NCBI GenBank assembly: GCA_014360855.1
Contig: JACIWP010000067.1
Location: 1 to 12,347, forward strand
Source: Anaerolineae bacterium
Lineage (GTDB): Bacteria; Chloroflexota; Anaerolineae; JACIWP01
DNA: 12,347 nt
Direction of reading: 5' to 3'
The notes under the pieces are model-generated. The model saw only the letters and a list, made by a program, of their open reading frames with translations, had not been told where the DNA came from and ran no database searches. The position numbers were made by a program, and so were the translations under genes. Shown here piece after piece: positions 1 to 7,857 of the stretch. Within the stretch, counting starts at the first letter, position 1; each line of letters begins with the position of its first letter.

Positions 1-2273
1 TAGATGATGTATGGATAGTACAGGTTGTTAACCACTGCCAGGCGCCACATGCTGACGCCGAACCGCATAGCGATCTTCCAGAGCGAATCGCCGTACTGCA
101 CGATATATGTGCGGCCAGAGGGCGGCGGATCCCCACAGGTGGGAATCACCAGGCGCTGGCCCACATAGATGTAATTGGGATTGACCAGACCGTTGGCGGC
201 CATAATGGCCCGCACGGTAGTGCCGAAACGCCAGGCAATCCCCGAGAGGGTATCCCCCGGTCGCACGATATAGACCGTGGAGGGGCACGGCGTGGGCGTC
301 GCACCGGGTGTGGGCGCCGGCGTGGGCGTCACGCCAGGGATGAACAACTGCTGGCCAGGGCGCAGGTAGTTCGGGTTAGGCAGGTAGTTGCAGTACAGGA
401 TGTCCTGCACCGACACACCGAAGTATCGGGCGATCTTGTACAGCCAATCGCCCCAACGCACTGTATAGACGATGCCCTGCGAGCAAAGGCCGCCGGGTGT
501 GGGGGTAGGCGCCGGCGTCATCGTCGCGCCGGGCACCGTGGCGGTCGGGGTCGGCGTGGGCGCCGGCGAGGTGGGCGTCGGTGTGCCAGGCGCCGGCGTC
601 GGCGTAGCCGTACAAATCGGACACGGCGTCGGCGTGGAGAGCGGGATGAACAGCTCCACATGGCGCAGGTCGCCGTTCGTCGTCCAGACCGGGCTGTCCG
701 GCCCCACCGCCAGGGCGGCGCGCCCGTTGATGGTGAAGTAAATGGTATCGCCCGGATGCGCGCCCGGCAGGCCGATGGACGCGCCCATGCAGGCCAGCAG
801 GCCGTACTTGCCCGGCTCGGTCACGGTGAAACTGCCGCATTCCACCCCGTCGGGGCTCCATGCCCGCACCACTGCGCCGACCGGGATGGGCTGGCCCTCA
901 TAGATGGTGTTAATGCCGTAGAAGTTGACCCATTCGGGCGAGCCAGGAGGTCCAGAGGGCGTGGAGGTGACGGTGGGCGCCGGCGTATTGGTCGGGATGG
1001 GCGTCAGCGGCGGCACTTCCAGCTCCACATGGCGCACGTCGCCGTTGATGGTCCAGACCGCCGAGTCAGGCCCAAGGGCGTTGGCCGGCCGGCCGTTGAT
1101 CTTGAACGAGATCGTGTCGCCAGGATGCGCGCCCGGGACGCCCAGCGGTGCGCGCACGCACGGTAGGACACCGTACTGGCCGGCGGTCATCACCACAAAC
1201 TGGCCGCATTTCGTCCCATCGGGTGCGAACGCCTCCACCAACGCCCCCGGCGGCACCGGCGCGCCGTAATAGGTGGTGGCAGTGCCGTAGAAGTTCACCC
1301 ATTCCGGCGGTACGGATGTCCCGCCGGCCGGCGTCGGGGTCGGGGTATGGGTGGCCGTGGCCGTCGGGAAGGGCGTCAGCGGCGGGACGTCCAGTTCCAC
1401 GTGCAGGCGAGCGCCCATTTCCGTCCAGACCGCCGCATCCGGCCCCAGGGTGCGGGCGGCGCGGCCGTTGACGGTGAAGATGACGTTCTCGCCCGGCTGG
1501 ACGCCCGGCTGGCCGTTGGCCGCGCGGTAGCAGGAGAGCAGGCCGTAGTAGCCGGCCTGGTTCACCACGAACTCACCGCACTTCACCCCGTCCGTGCTCC
1601 AGGCTTCCACCCGTGCACCGACCGGCAATGGCCCACCGTCATAGGTGGAGTTCTCGCCGTAGAAGTTCACCCACTCCGGCGGCGTGGTGCCGGGCGTGGA
1701 GGTGGCCGGCGGCACAGCGGTGAAGGTCGCCGTGGGCGCGGCCGGCGTAGCTGTCGGGGGCACCGGCGTGAAGGTGCGGGTGGACGTGGCCGTATTTGCC
1801 GGCGGCACCGGGGTATCGGTGGGCGGGACCGGCGTGTTCGTCGGAGGCACCACACCGCCGGCGCTCAGCTCCACCTGGATGACATCCCCGTTGGCCGTCC
1901 ACACGGGCGAACCTGGCCCGAGGGCGGTGGCCGGCAGACCGTTGATGTGGAAGGTGATGGTATCGCCCGGGCTGGCGCCCTCATCGGCAGCGGTCATCGG
2001 GTCGTCGCGGTACACCGGCATGACGCCGTAGCGGCCGGCGGTGTGCACGACGAACTGCCCGCACAGCACCCCCTGCGGGTCATAGGCGGTGATAACCGCC
2101 CCTGGGGGCACCGGCGCCCCGTTCAGCAGGGTGTTCAGCCCGTAGAAGTTGACCCATTCGTTGGTGGGAACCGGCCCCTGGGCCCCGGCGGTGGCCGGCA
2201 GTGCCAGCAGAAGCGCCAGCAGGGCCAGCAGTAACCACCGGAACAGCGTGCGTTTCGACAATGTTTCAGGCAT
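1..2273 (-). CDS. Secreted LysM protein with four CG modules (3' end outside window)
   Basis: The frame is open from ATG at 2273 to the left edge, giving 757 residues with no stop, so the C-terminus is missing. Residues 1-31 form a signal peptide (KR, a Leu/Ala-rich core, then ATAGA). Four ~97-residue CG modules follow at 39-137, 200-297, 324-421 and 447-543. Each has a WVNFYG start, P-x-P-x-G-A, a CG dipeptide, a GD/GE turn and a VW near the end. Thr/Pro linkers lie between them and at 544-596. LysM domains are at 601-647, 667-712 and 722 onward, the second with a classic RPGDTLSGIA start. C597/C628 and C663/C713 flank or sit in the first two LysM domains and could form disulfides. LysM binds N-acetylglucosamine polymers such as peptidoglycan, so a wall-attached role is likely. 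The start is supported by AAGGAGG five bases upstream. The catalytic part, if any, would be beyond the edge; none is visible. Confidence 0.9.
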   Translation of the reverse strand, partial: MPETLSKRTLFRWLLLALLALLLALPATAGAQGPVPTNEWVNFYGLNTLLNGAPVPPGAVITAYDPQGVLCGQFVVHTAGRYGVMPVYRDDPMTAADEGASPGDTITFHINGLPATALGPGSPVWTANGDVIQVELSAGGVVPPTNTPVPPTDTPVPPANTATSTRTFTPVPPTATPAAPTATFTAVPPATSTPGTTPPEWVNFYGENSTYDGGPLPVGARVEAWSTDGVKCGEFVVNQAGYYGLLSCYRAANGQPGVQPGENVIFTVNGRAARTLGPDAAVWTEMGARLHVELDVPPLTPFPTATATHTPTPTPAGGTSVPPEWVNFYGTATTYYGAPVPPGALVEAFAPDGTKCGQFVVMTAGQYGVLPCVRAPLGVPGAHPGDTISFKINGRPANALGPDSAVWTINGDVRHVELEVPPLTPIPTNTPAPTVTSTPSGPPGSPEWVNFYGINTIYEGQPIPVGAVVRAWSPDGVECGSFTVTEPGKYGLLACMGASIGLPGAHPGDTIYFTINGRAALAVGPDSPVWTTNGDLRHVELFIPLSTPTPCPICTATPTPAPGTPTPTSPAPTPTPTATVPGATMTPAPTPTPGGLCSQGIVYTVRWGDWLYKIARYFGVSVQDILYCNYLPNPNYLRPGQQLFIPGVTPTPAPTPGATPTPCPSTVYIVRPGDTLSGIAWRFGTTVRAIMAANGLVNPNYIYVGQRLVIPTCGDPPPSGRTYIVQYGDSLWKIAMRFGVSMWRLAVVNNLYYPYII
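486..644 (-). repeat. Thr/Pro-rich linker before the LysM domains
   Basis: Residues 544-596 of the LysM protein are almost only T, P and A, apart from a CPIC motif at 551-554. The linker separates the CG modules from the wall-binding LysM domains. On the plus strand it reads as repeated GGCGTGGGCGCCGGCG-like DNA, which is prone to slippage. Confidence 0.75.
645..1676 (-). repeat. Tandem array of three CG modules with linkers
   Basis: Modules two to four of the LysM protein begin at residues 200, 324 and 447, a period of 124 and 123 residues (about 370 bases). The linkers are repeated too: VPPLTP followed by F or I and then PT ends modules two and three. The underlying DNA of copies three and four is visibly alike, for example at the WVNFYG and VVW stretches. 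This points to duplication of module plus linker as one unit. Module one (1863-2159) differs: it has a longer acidic loop and a different linker. Confidence 0.85.
1677..1862 (-). repeat. Thr/Pro-rich linker, low complexity
   Basis: Residues 138-199 of the LysM protein are built of TPVPPT-like and TATP-like repeats. This is an extended, probably exposed spacer between the first CG module and the tandem array, and a plausible O-glycosylation region. Confidence 0.75.
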
Positions 2274-2278
2274 TCCTG

Positions 2279-2285
2279 CCTCCTT
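2279..2285 (-). promoter_or_regulatory. Ribosome binding site of the LysM gene
   Basis: AAGGAGG on the minus strand lies five bases before the ATG at 2273. It fixes the start ahead of the signal peptide. Confidence 0.8.
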
Positions 2286-2306
2286 CAGCGCAACTTCTCC
2301 CCTCGA

Positions 2307-2332
2307 CGTGCAGAGTTTCGCGACACTGCACG
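2307..2332. repeat. Inverted repeat CGTGCAG-N12-CTGCACG
   Basis: Perfect 7-base arms at 2307-2313 and 2326-2332 lie in the gap upstream of the LysM gene, about 34 bases before its ATG. It could be a protein binding site or a leader hairpin. No recognisable -10 or -35 element lies near it. Confidence 0.5.
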
Positions 2333-2354
2333 CGCGGTCAGGCTCTGTTAGTGT

Positions 2355-2382
2355 GGGGGAGGCCGCTGCTCTGGCCTCCCCC
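2355..2382 (-). terminator. Strong hairpin after the giant surface gene; no U-tract
   Basis: GGGGGAGGCC and GGCCTCCCCC form a perfect 10-bp stem with an 8-base loop, 17 bases after the TAA at 2400. The bases that follow on the transcript (ACACTAACAG) contain no T run, so this is not a textbook intrinsic terminator. It may be a partial terminator or a 3' mRNA-stabilising hairpin. Since no promoter is evident before the LysM gene, leaky read-through from the giant gene is a reasonable reading. Confidence 0.5.
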
Positions 2383-2399
2383 ATGGCGACGGTCTGTGA

Positions 2400-5300
2400 T
2401 TACTGCTCTGTCCACTGCTTCACTTTGATGGGCAGGAGAGAGCGCAGAGGCCCGATGACGATATCCACCCGCTCCATGTTGCCGGGCCACACCGGGTCCT
2501 TCGGCATGGTGATGACCGGCTCATCGTTGACGGTGAAGCGGATGATATCGCCGACCTCCGCGCCTTCGTCCTCCGGCGTCTGCGGATCATCGCCGTAGAC
2601 CGCCATGACGAAGCCGCCCTCCACCGCCACGACTGCCTCGCCGCACAGCACGCCGTCCGGGTCAAAGGCCCGCACCACCGCGCCCACCGGCAGAGGATCG
2701 CCGTGGAAGCGGGAGTTGAGCGCCACGAAGTTGGCCCAGATGTTGGACGGCGGCACCATGGTGCTCAGCACGTTGGGCTCCAGCTCGGAAGCGGCCATGG
2801 CGAAGCCCTCGGGGTAGACCAGGGTCGCCGGCGCCGTGAGCTTCACCCAGTAGCCGTGGCCGGGTTCCATCTGATGCAGGCTGTTCAGCCCAGGCGGCAG
2901 GTCTGGGTAGTAGGACAGGGCGCCGTTGTCCCAGCCAAGCACCACCGAGTACAGGCCGTCGATGCTCTGGAGCGCCACGTCCACCGGCAGAGGCGACTCG
3001 GGCAGGTAGCTGACCAGGTTCCAGCCGGCGCACAGGTAGATGGGCGTGCTGTCCGGGATCTCAAAGCCCTGCACCGTCAGCGTGGCGCTGGAGTTCATGT
3101 AGATCCAGTAGCCGTGATACGGATCCATGTGCTGGAGACTGCTGAGCGCCGGCAGGTCCGGATAGTAGCTCAGGCCCGGCGTCCCTGCGTTGCAGTCGAA
3201 GGACAGCACCCGTGTGTAGCGGCCGGCGATACCCGACAGCACTGAGGCAATGGCCGGGTCCGTCGGGAAGACATCGAAGCTGATGAGGTTCCAGCCCTGC
3301 CGCAGGTTGATGGTGCGCACCGCCGGCGTCATCGTGTAGCGGTTGACGTAGATGTCCTCCACATCCTGCGGATCGTACCAGAACTTCACCCTCAGGCTGT
3401 TCATCCAGATGTCGTTCTGGTCAAACAGCCCATCGTAGTAATCCGCCAGGTACTGATTGGTGGGAGGTGCGGGCGGCTGTGGCACCGGCGGCCAGTACAG
3501 CATAGCGTAGTTGGGCCCCATGTTGGGCGCAGGGATGCTAATGGGGCTGTCGCCGCCGCGGTATGCCGCCAGCTCCACCTGCTGGTTCCAGGTGATGAGC
3601 GGGTCGTCCGGCGTCGTCGGGTCCAGCGGCGGCAGAGGACAGCCGTAGAAGTGGGCGATGCTCTCGGTGGAGCGCCAGTTGGAGGTCAGCAGGTACAGTT
3701 CGCCGGCCCGGAGCCGCAGTTCAGTGAAGCGGTCGGGCAGGGTGTTGAACTGCTGGGTATTCCAGCGGTTCTCGCCGGCCGTATCCAGTATCTGCTTCAG
3801 CTCGCCGAAGAACTGCGGGTCGCGGTCCTCCGAGATGATGCAGATATCCAATGCCGGCACCACCCGCGACGGCCGCGCAATGCCGGCGCAGTCGCTGTCA
3901 TACCAGAAGGGGATGGCGAACTTCGCCGGATCCAGGGTCACGATATCCTCGGAAATGGTATGGGTGCGGTCGAACGGCGGCATGACCGAGATCAGATCCG
4001 TGTTCACGTCCCACACCAGGCCCTGGAAGTAGCCCTGGAGCACCTGGGAGTCCTGCTGGTTGACGAAGGTGACCTTGGGCACCGGCGTGCGGATGGTGAT
4101 GTACTTGAACTCGGTGGGGTCCTCGTTGACGCCGGCATCGCCCTGATACTCCGCCCGGATAGCCACCACGTTGTACTCGTGGCCGTCCACGAAGAAGCGC
4201 TTCAGGTACCACGGATCGCCAGGCTCGAGGTCATGACCGCCGGCGCCGTCGTCAATGGCGGAATAGGTGGCACCCAGGGCGCGGCCGATGGTGATGGTCG
4301 CCTCTTCCAGCGTGCGGTTGACGCTGTGGACGTAGATGAACCAGCCGCCGTCCACGGAGCCCAGGTTGTCCGTGCCGTTGGCGATGCGGCGGACATAGCC
4401 GCGGTTGCGGCCGGCGATGGCGGCATCACCCGGCTGGAGGTCCGTCGTGGAGCCCAGGCTGGGCACCGGCAGAGGCTGGAGTGAATAGCCGCCGCCCGGC
4501 TGTGGGAACAGCCCGCCGCCCGTGTACCAGAGCTGGAACTGCGCCTGGGCCACGCCCAGCGGCGTGCTGGCCACATTGTTCAGCGTGACCATGTAGTCCA
4601 GGAACTGGGCGCTCTGGCCGATGCGCAGGTGGATGTTCTGCACGGCGAAGACCACTTTCTCGTCGCCGGTCATGCGGGGGTTGCCGCCCACACCATCCGG
4701 GTCCAGGAAATCAGACCCGGAGCCGTTGCCGTCGAAGTCCAGGGTCACGGTGCCCAGATACTGGTTCAGGCTGAACTCCGAATGCACCCGCACGATGTCC
4801 GGCGTGCCGTCAAAGTTGGCATCGAAGCTGTTGATGCCGTAGCCGAAGCTGGGCAGCCGGCTGGGAGGCAACTGTCGGGTGCTCGGATCAGGCCGCGGCA
4901 GGCCATCCGCATCGGTAGCCATGGGGAAAGCGATGTTGGTAGCCCCTGGCCGGCCGTGCGTCGGCTTGTCGTTGGTATCCAGCACCATGTAGGTGAATTC
5001 CTGCATCACCGCCGGGAAGCTGTAGATAGACGAGTCGGCGATGCGAATCTTGTCGTAGTACTGCGGCTCATACCACATCCGCAGGAAAACCTTCTCGCGG
5101 GCATCCTGGCCTTCCACGGAAATCTGCCCATACAGCCCGCGCAAGGGATCGGTCAGGCTGTTATCGCGGCTCATGTACACCGGATTGAAGGTCAGGGAGT
5201 CCTTGCGCGGCGCTTCGGGCAGGTCGGGGTTGAAGGGCGCCCAGGGATCGCTGTAGGGCATGACCTCCACCGGATAGGCTCCGTTGACGGGGTCAATATA

Positions 5301-7484
5301 GTCGCCCACGGTGCCCATGCCGGCGCCCTCGTTCAGGCGGCCGTACAGGCGGATGCCCTCCTCGTCCTTGTACTTCTTCCCGCCCTCCGCTGGATCGAAC
5401 CAGAACTGCACGCGGGGTACATCGCGCGGCGCCCAATAGCCGGCGAAATCATTCACCGTGGTGTTGCGCACCCAGGTCTCGCGCACCGGGTCCCACACCA
5501 GGTTATACGCCCAGGGCGGCGGGCTGTCCTGGATCCACTGCAGCATCTCCGTCTGATCCGCCAGGAAAGAGCTGGTGAGGAGATAGAGGTCCCGCACGCC
5601 GGCCGGCATGCGCCTCGCTTGGATATCGGGCAGCACCAGCTCCGTATAGGCCCACGGCTGGGTCCAGAACTGCTGCACGTACCAGAACTCGCTGAAGGGC
5701 ACCGGATCTTCGGTGTTCGGGTTCGGCACCTCGCCGTACAGCTCCTTCAGCTCGCCCAGGTACTGCCAATTGACATCCTCCGCCACGTAGAACAGGAACA
5801 TCTCCCGCGGGTCGCCGTAGGGCACGTTGGGGTTGATGCCGTAGTACGGGAAGGGGCCGTTGTGCTGGAGGATGGGCGGCACCGGGCCCACCAGCCGGCC
5901 GACATAGTCAATGAACGGCTCCACCATATCGGGTGTCGTGCCGGTCGTCGGCGGGACCGTCTCATCGGAGAAGCGGGTGATGGTCTGGATGTCGGTGAAG
6001 ATAAAATGCTCGTAGTTATACGGCGGCATCACCGACAGCCAATCTAACGGCCCGTAATCCTGCAGTTCAATGGAATGCTGAGCGATGTAGACCGGCACTT
6101 TCGGCACGGGAGTGCGGATGGTGATGAAACGGAAGCCCTCGGTCCCTATCGTGCCGATCGCCGTCACGTTGTACTCATGACCATCCACGTAGAAGCGTTT
6201 GAGGAACCAGGGGTCGCCCGGCTGCAAGTCGGCGGAGAACGGCGCGCTTTCCATGGCGCTGTACGGCGCGCCCAGGCCGCGGCCGATGCGCACGGTCGCG
6301 GCGTTGTCGCGGGCATCCACCGCCACCAACTGGACAAAGAAGGGGCTGACCGGCACGGCCGCTACCCCATCACCGCCGTTGGGCGCCGGCGTCTCAGAAC
6401 CGTGGCGATCGATGAAGCGCACCGCGCCGTTGGGGATGGTATGGGCATGCGCCGGATCATCCGGGATGCGGTCGCCCACATAGCGCACCAGCACCACCGC
6501 ATCGCTGTCGCCCACCGCCTGGAGGGTCACCAGATAATCCAGGAACTGGACGGATTCGCCGAGACCCAGCCGGACCGGGTTCAGGCTCAGCACGACCAGC
6601 TCGTCGCCGCTCAGCGGGGCCCCGTCCGTGCTCAGATTATCCAGCGCCTCGTCGCCGTCGAAGTCCAGCCAGGTCCCCGCCGGCAGGCCCAGCTTGGTAG
6701 CCAGGGTGGCCTCGCTGTCGATGTTGACGATATCGCCGGCGCCGTCGAAGTTGGCATCCAGGCTGGTCAGACCGTAACCGAAGCGGGCGTTGCCGGACGT
6801 GGTGTCCACGTTACCGCTACCGTCAAAGAGGTCGCCGGCGCGCATGGCCATCGGGAAAACAAAGGAGGTGCTGCCGGCATTCCCCACCGCCGGCAACGGC
6901 AGACGGCTGGGCGATGCCCCAGGAGTATAGCCGATGTCGGTGAGCTGATACGTGAACTCCTGCATCAGCGCCGGATAGACGATATCCACCGTCTCGCTGA
7001 TGCTCCCATCGGCGTTCAGGTCCTTGTCCAGATGGCGGGGCTCGTACCACATGCGGAAGTAGACCTTCTCCGACCCATTGATGCCGCTGATGTAGATGTC
7101 CTGGTAGAGCCGCTGGTTCTCATCCGGGGTGTATTCCTCATGCATCCAGATGGGATCCCACGTGATGAAATCCTTGCGCGGCGCCTGCGGCCCTTGCGGG
7201 TCGAAGATGGAGCCCAAGTCCGTGTAGGGGGGATCTTCCGGGGCAAGGGAGGTGATGGGATCGACGGCGAGAGCATTGCCGGCGCCCTCGTTGTCCCGCC
7301 CATAGACCCGCAGGGTGTTATACTCCCCCGCGCCAAGCTGTGAAGCCCCCACATCCTGTCCGGCACCTGCCTGGGGCGAGCTGGCGGAGGCCGGCGCAAC
7401 CATGACGTTCGGGAGAAGGAATCCCACCACCATGACGACGATCATTGCGGCGCACAGCGCCTGCCAGGGGAATGTCCTACGCAT
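2400..7484 (-). CDS. Giant secreted protein with tandem duplication, candidate surface-layer protein
   Basis: The protein has 1694 residues. ATG at 7484 is chosen over an upstream in-frame ATG at 7529 because AAAGGAGG lies five bases before it and the protein then begins with a standard signal peptide (MRRTFPWQ, hydrophobic core to about residue 30, cleavage near PASA at 31-34). Residues 56-708 and 709-1380 are two copies of one long unit, with matching blocks such as LYGR/VYGR, FRMWYEP/LRMWYEP, ANFDG, QFLDY, VDGHEYNV, ITIRTPVPKV and LYLLTS. Asp/Asn-rich calcium-type loops occur: D155-N157-D159-G160 in copy one, and DANFDG at 243-248 and 888-893, the latter resembling FG-GAP loops. Two GWNL...GYW domains follow (1390-1476, 1481-1558), then one CG module (1581-1677) and the tail SLLPIKVK. 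No catalytic motif or transmembrane anchor was recognised. Size, export, duplication and a strong promoter suggest a structural envelope role; this is inference. The duplicated unit matches no family I can name. Confidence 0.9.
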   Translation of the reverse strand: MRRTFPWQALCAAMIVVMVVGFLLPNVMVAPASASSPQAGAGQDVGASQLGAGEYNTLRVYGRDNEGAGNALAVDPITSLAPEDPPYTDLGSIFDPQGPQAPRKDFITWDPIWMHEEYTPDENQRLYQDIYISGINGSEKVYFRMWYEPRHLDKDLNADGSISETVDIVYPALMQEFTYQLTDIGYTPGASPSRLPLPAVGNAGSTSFVFPMAMRAGDLFDGSGNVDTTSGNARFGYGLTSLDANFDGAGDIVNIDSEATLATKLGLPAGTWLDFDGDEALDNLSTDGAPLSGDELVVLSLNPVRLGLGESVQFLDYLVTLQAVGDSDAVVLVRYVGDRIPDDPAHAHTIPNGAVRFIDRHGSETPAPNGGDGVAAVPVSPFFVQLVAVDARDNAATVRIGRGLGAPYSAMESAPFSADLQPGDPWFLKRFYVDGHEYNVTAIGTIGTEGFRFITIRTPVPKVPVYIAQHSIELQDYGPLDWLSVMPPYNYEHFIFTDIQTITRFSDETVPPTTGTTPDMVEPFIDYVGRLVGPVPPILQHNGPFPYYGINPNVPYGDPREMFLFYVAEDVNWQYLGELKELYGEVPNPNTEDPVPFSEFWYVQQFWTQPWAYTELVLPDIQARRMPAGVRDLYLLTSSFLADQTEMLQWIQDSPPPWAYNLVWDPVRETWVRNTTVNDFAGYWAPRDVPRVQFWFDPAEGGKKYKDEEGIRLYGRLNEGAGMGTVGDYIDPVNGAYPVEVMPYSDPWAPFNPDLPEAPRKDSLTFNPVYMSRDNSLTDPLRGLYGQISVEGQDAREKVFLRMWYEPQYYDKIRIADSSIYSFPAVMQEFTYMVLDTNDKPTHGRPGATNIAFPMATDADGLPRPDPSTRQLPPSRLPSFGYGINSFDANFDGTPDIVRVHSEFSLNQYLGTVTLDFDGNGSGSDFLDPDGVGGNPRMTGDEKVVFAVQNIHLRIGQSAQFLDYMVTLNNVASTPLGVAQAQFQLWYTGGGLFPQPGGGYSLQPLPVPSLGSTTDLQPGDAAIAGRNRGYVRRIANGTDNLGSVDGGWFIYVHSVNRTLEEATITIGRALGATYSAIDDGAGGHDLEPGDPWYLKRFFVDGHEYNVVAIRAEYQGDAGVNEDPTEFKYITIRTPVPKVTFVNQQDSQVLQGYFQGLVWDVNTDLISVMPPFDRTHTISEDIVTLDPAKFAIPFWYDSDCAGIARPSRVVPALDICIISEDRDPQFFGELKQILDTAGENRWNTQQFNTLPDRFTELRLRAGELYLLTSNWRSTESIAHFYGCPLPPLDPTTPDDPLITWNQQVELAAYRGGDSPISIPAPNMGPNYAMLYWPPVPQPPAPPTNQYLADYYDGLFDQNDIWMNSLRVKFWYDPQDVEDIYVNRYTMTPAVRTINLRQGWNLISFDVFPTDPAIASVLSGIAGRYTRVLSFDCNAGTPGLSYYPDLPALSSLQHMDPYHGYWIYMNSSATLTVQGFEIPDSTPIYLCAGWNLVSYLPESPLPVDVALQSIDGLYSVVLGWDNGALSYYPDLPPGLNSLHQMEPGHGYWVKLTAPATLVYPEGFAMAASELEPNVLSTMVPPSNIWANFVALNSRFHGDPLPVGAVVRAFDPDGVLCGEAVVAVEGGFVMAVYGDDPQTPEDEGAEVGDIIRFTVNDEPVITMPKDPVWPGNMERVDIVIGPLRSLLPIKVKQWTEQ
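2454..2744 (-). repeat. CG module at the C-terminus of the giant protein
   Basis: Residues 1581-1677 match the modules of the LysM protein: ANF start, PLPVGAVV, AFDPDGVLCG, an acidic loop DDPQTPEDEGA, GDIIRFTVN and PVW. It is closest to module one of the LysM protein, with which it shares the acidic loop and a single Cys. Confidence 0.85.
2811..3314 (-). repeat. Two GWNL...GYW domains in the giant protein
   Basis: Residues 1390-1476 and 1481-1558 each contain GWNL followed by IS or VS, then LSYYPDLP, a HQM or QHM stretch, GYW and a TL-V ending. Similar domains occur in many bacterial surface proteins; I know no established function. They sit between the duplicated units and the C-terminal CG module. 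Confidence 0.8.
3345..7319 (-). repeat. Tandem ~660-residue duplication within the giant protein
   Basis: Copy one is encoded at about 5361-7319 and copy two at about 3345-5360. Anchor pairs run in the same order from start (LRVYGRDNEGAG and IRLYGRLNEGAG) to end (RVQFWFDP and RVKFWYDP), so the whole unit is duplicated. The copies have diverged, with a different insertion after QFLDY in each and few long identical stretches, so the duplication is old and not an assembly artefact. Confidence 0.9.
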
Positions 7485-7489
7485 AGCAT

Positions 7490-7497
7490 CCTCCTTT
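7490..7497 (-). promoter_or_regulatory. Ribosome binding site of the giant surface gene
   Basis: AAAGGAGG on the minus strand ends five bases before ATG 7484. It is a near-ideal Shine-Dalgarno and decides the start against the ATG at 7529. Confidence 0.9.
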
Positions 7498-7575
7498 ATT
7501 CTTGAGCCTGCCACTCGATGTGTAGGCAATGACCACCAGCCGGACTCGTACCTGCGCGGGAACCTTCACGTATAC

Positions 7576-7604
7576 ATAATATCACACGTGCTATCCTGTG
7601 TCAA
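7576..7604 (-). promoter_or_regulatory. Near-consensus sigma-70 promoter of the giant surface gene
   Basis: TTGACA at 7604-7599 is followed by a 17-base spacer and TATTAT at 7581-7576. A TG two bases ahead of the -10 box makes it an extended -10 as well. It lies in an AT-rich island (about 7561-7660) in otherwise GC-rich DNA. Transcription should start near 7569, giving a leader of about 85 bases. Imperfect palindrome arms TGACAC and GTGTGA (7582-7603) fill the spacer and could bind a regulator. Confidence 0.85.
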
Positions 7605-7818
7605 TACAAATTACATAACTGGGGAAATCTTAACGTAAAAGTATACGTCAGCATATTGCCCTGTTGATCCAATCGGTCTTCATCCGACCTATCCAGATGC
7701 CAGAGCAACCGCGATGGCAAAGAGGTGCTCTTCGGGGCCGGCCCACCCCAGGCCGACACAGCATCCGCACGCGATCCGGCGCGCTGGGGCGATATGGCAC
7801 GCGCTCGTACATTAAGAC

Positions 7819-7857
7819 GCAGGAGGGACGCCGGCGGTACGGAACCGCTCTCCCTGC
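7819..7857 (-). other. GC-rich hairpin in the long leader
   Basis: An inner stem of GCGGT and ACCGC (7834-7848) closes a five-base loop. An outer GGGA/TCCC pair (7825-7828 with 7851-7854) and GCA/TGC ends extend it with an internal loop. It would lie about 15 bases into a transcript from the upstream promoter. It matches no riboswitch class I know and has no following U run. Confidence 0.4.

Noticed and set aside
486..644. GGCGTx-rich repeats as a possible CRISPR or VNTR array
   Set aside because: There are no equal repeats with unique spacers; the pattern comes from Thr-Pro codons in the linker.
1347..2234. A 295-codon plus-strand frame opposite the LysM gene
   Set aside because: It is very rich in Arg and Gly with no recognisable motif, and it is antisense to clear CG modules.
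4629..7343. Long plus-strand frames of 472 and 422 codons opposite the giant gene
   Set aside because: They are antisense shadows: His/Arg/Val/Gly-rich translations with no domains, while the minus frame has a signal peptide, RBS and internal repeats.
7485..7529. Start of the giant gene at ATG 7529
   Set aside because: It puts 15 polar residues before the signal peptide and has no RBS, whereas ATG 7484 has AAAGGAGG at five bases.
7660..7760. A possible tRNA-like or riboswitch-like element in the leader
   Set aside because: No T-arm consensus, no cloverleaf pairing and no known riboswitch core could be found by eye; only simple hairpins are supported.
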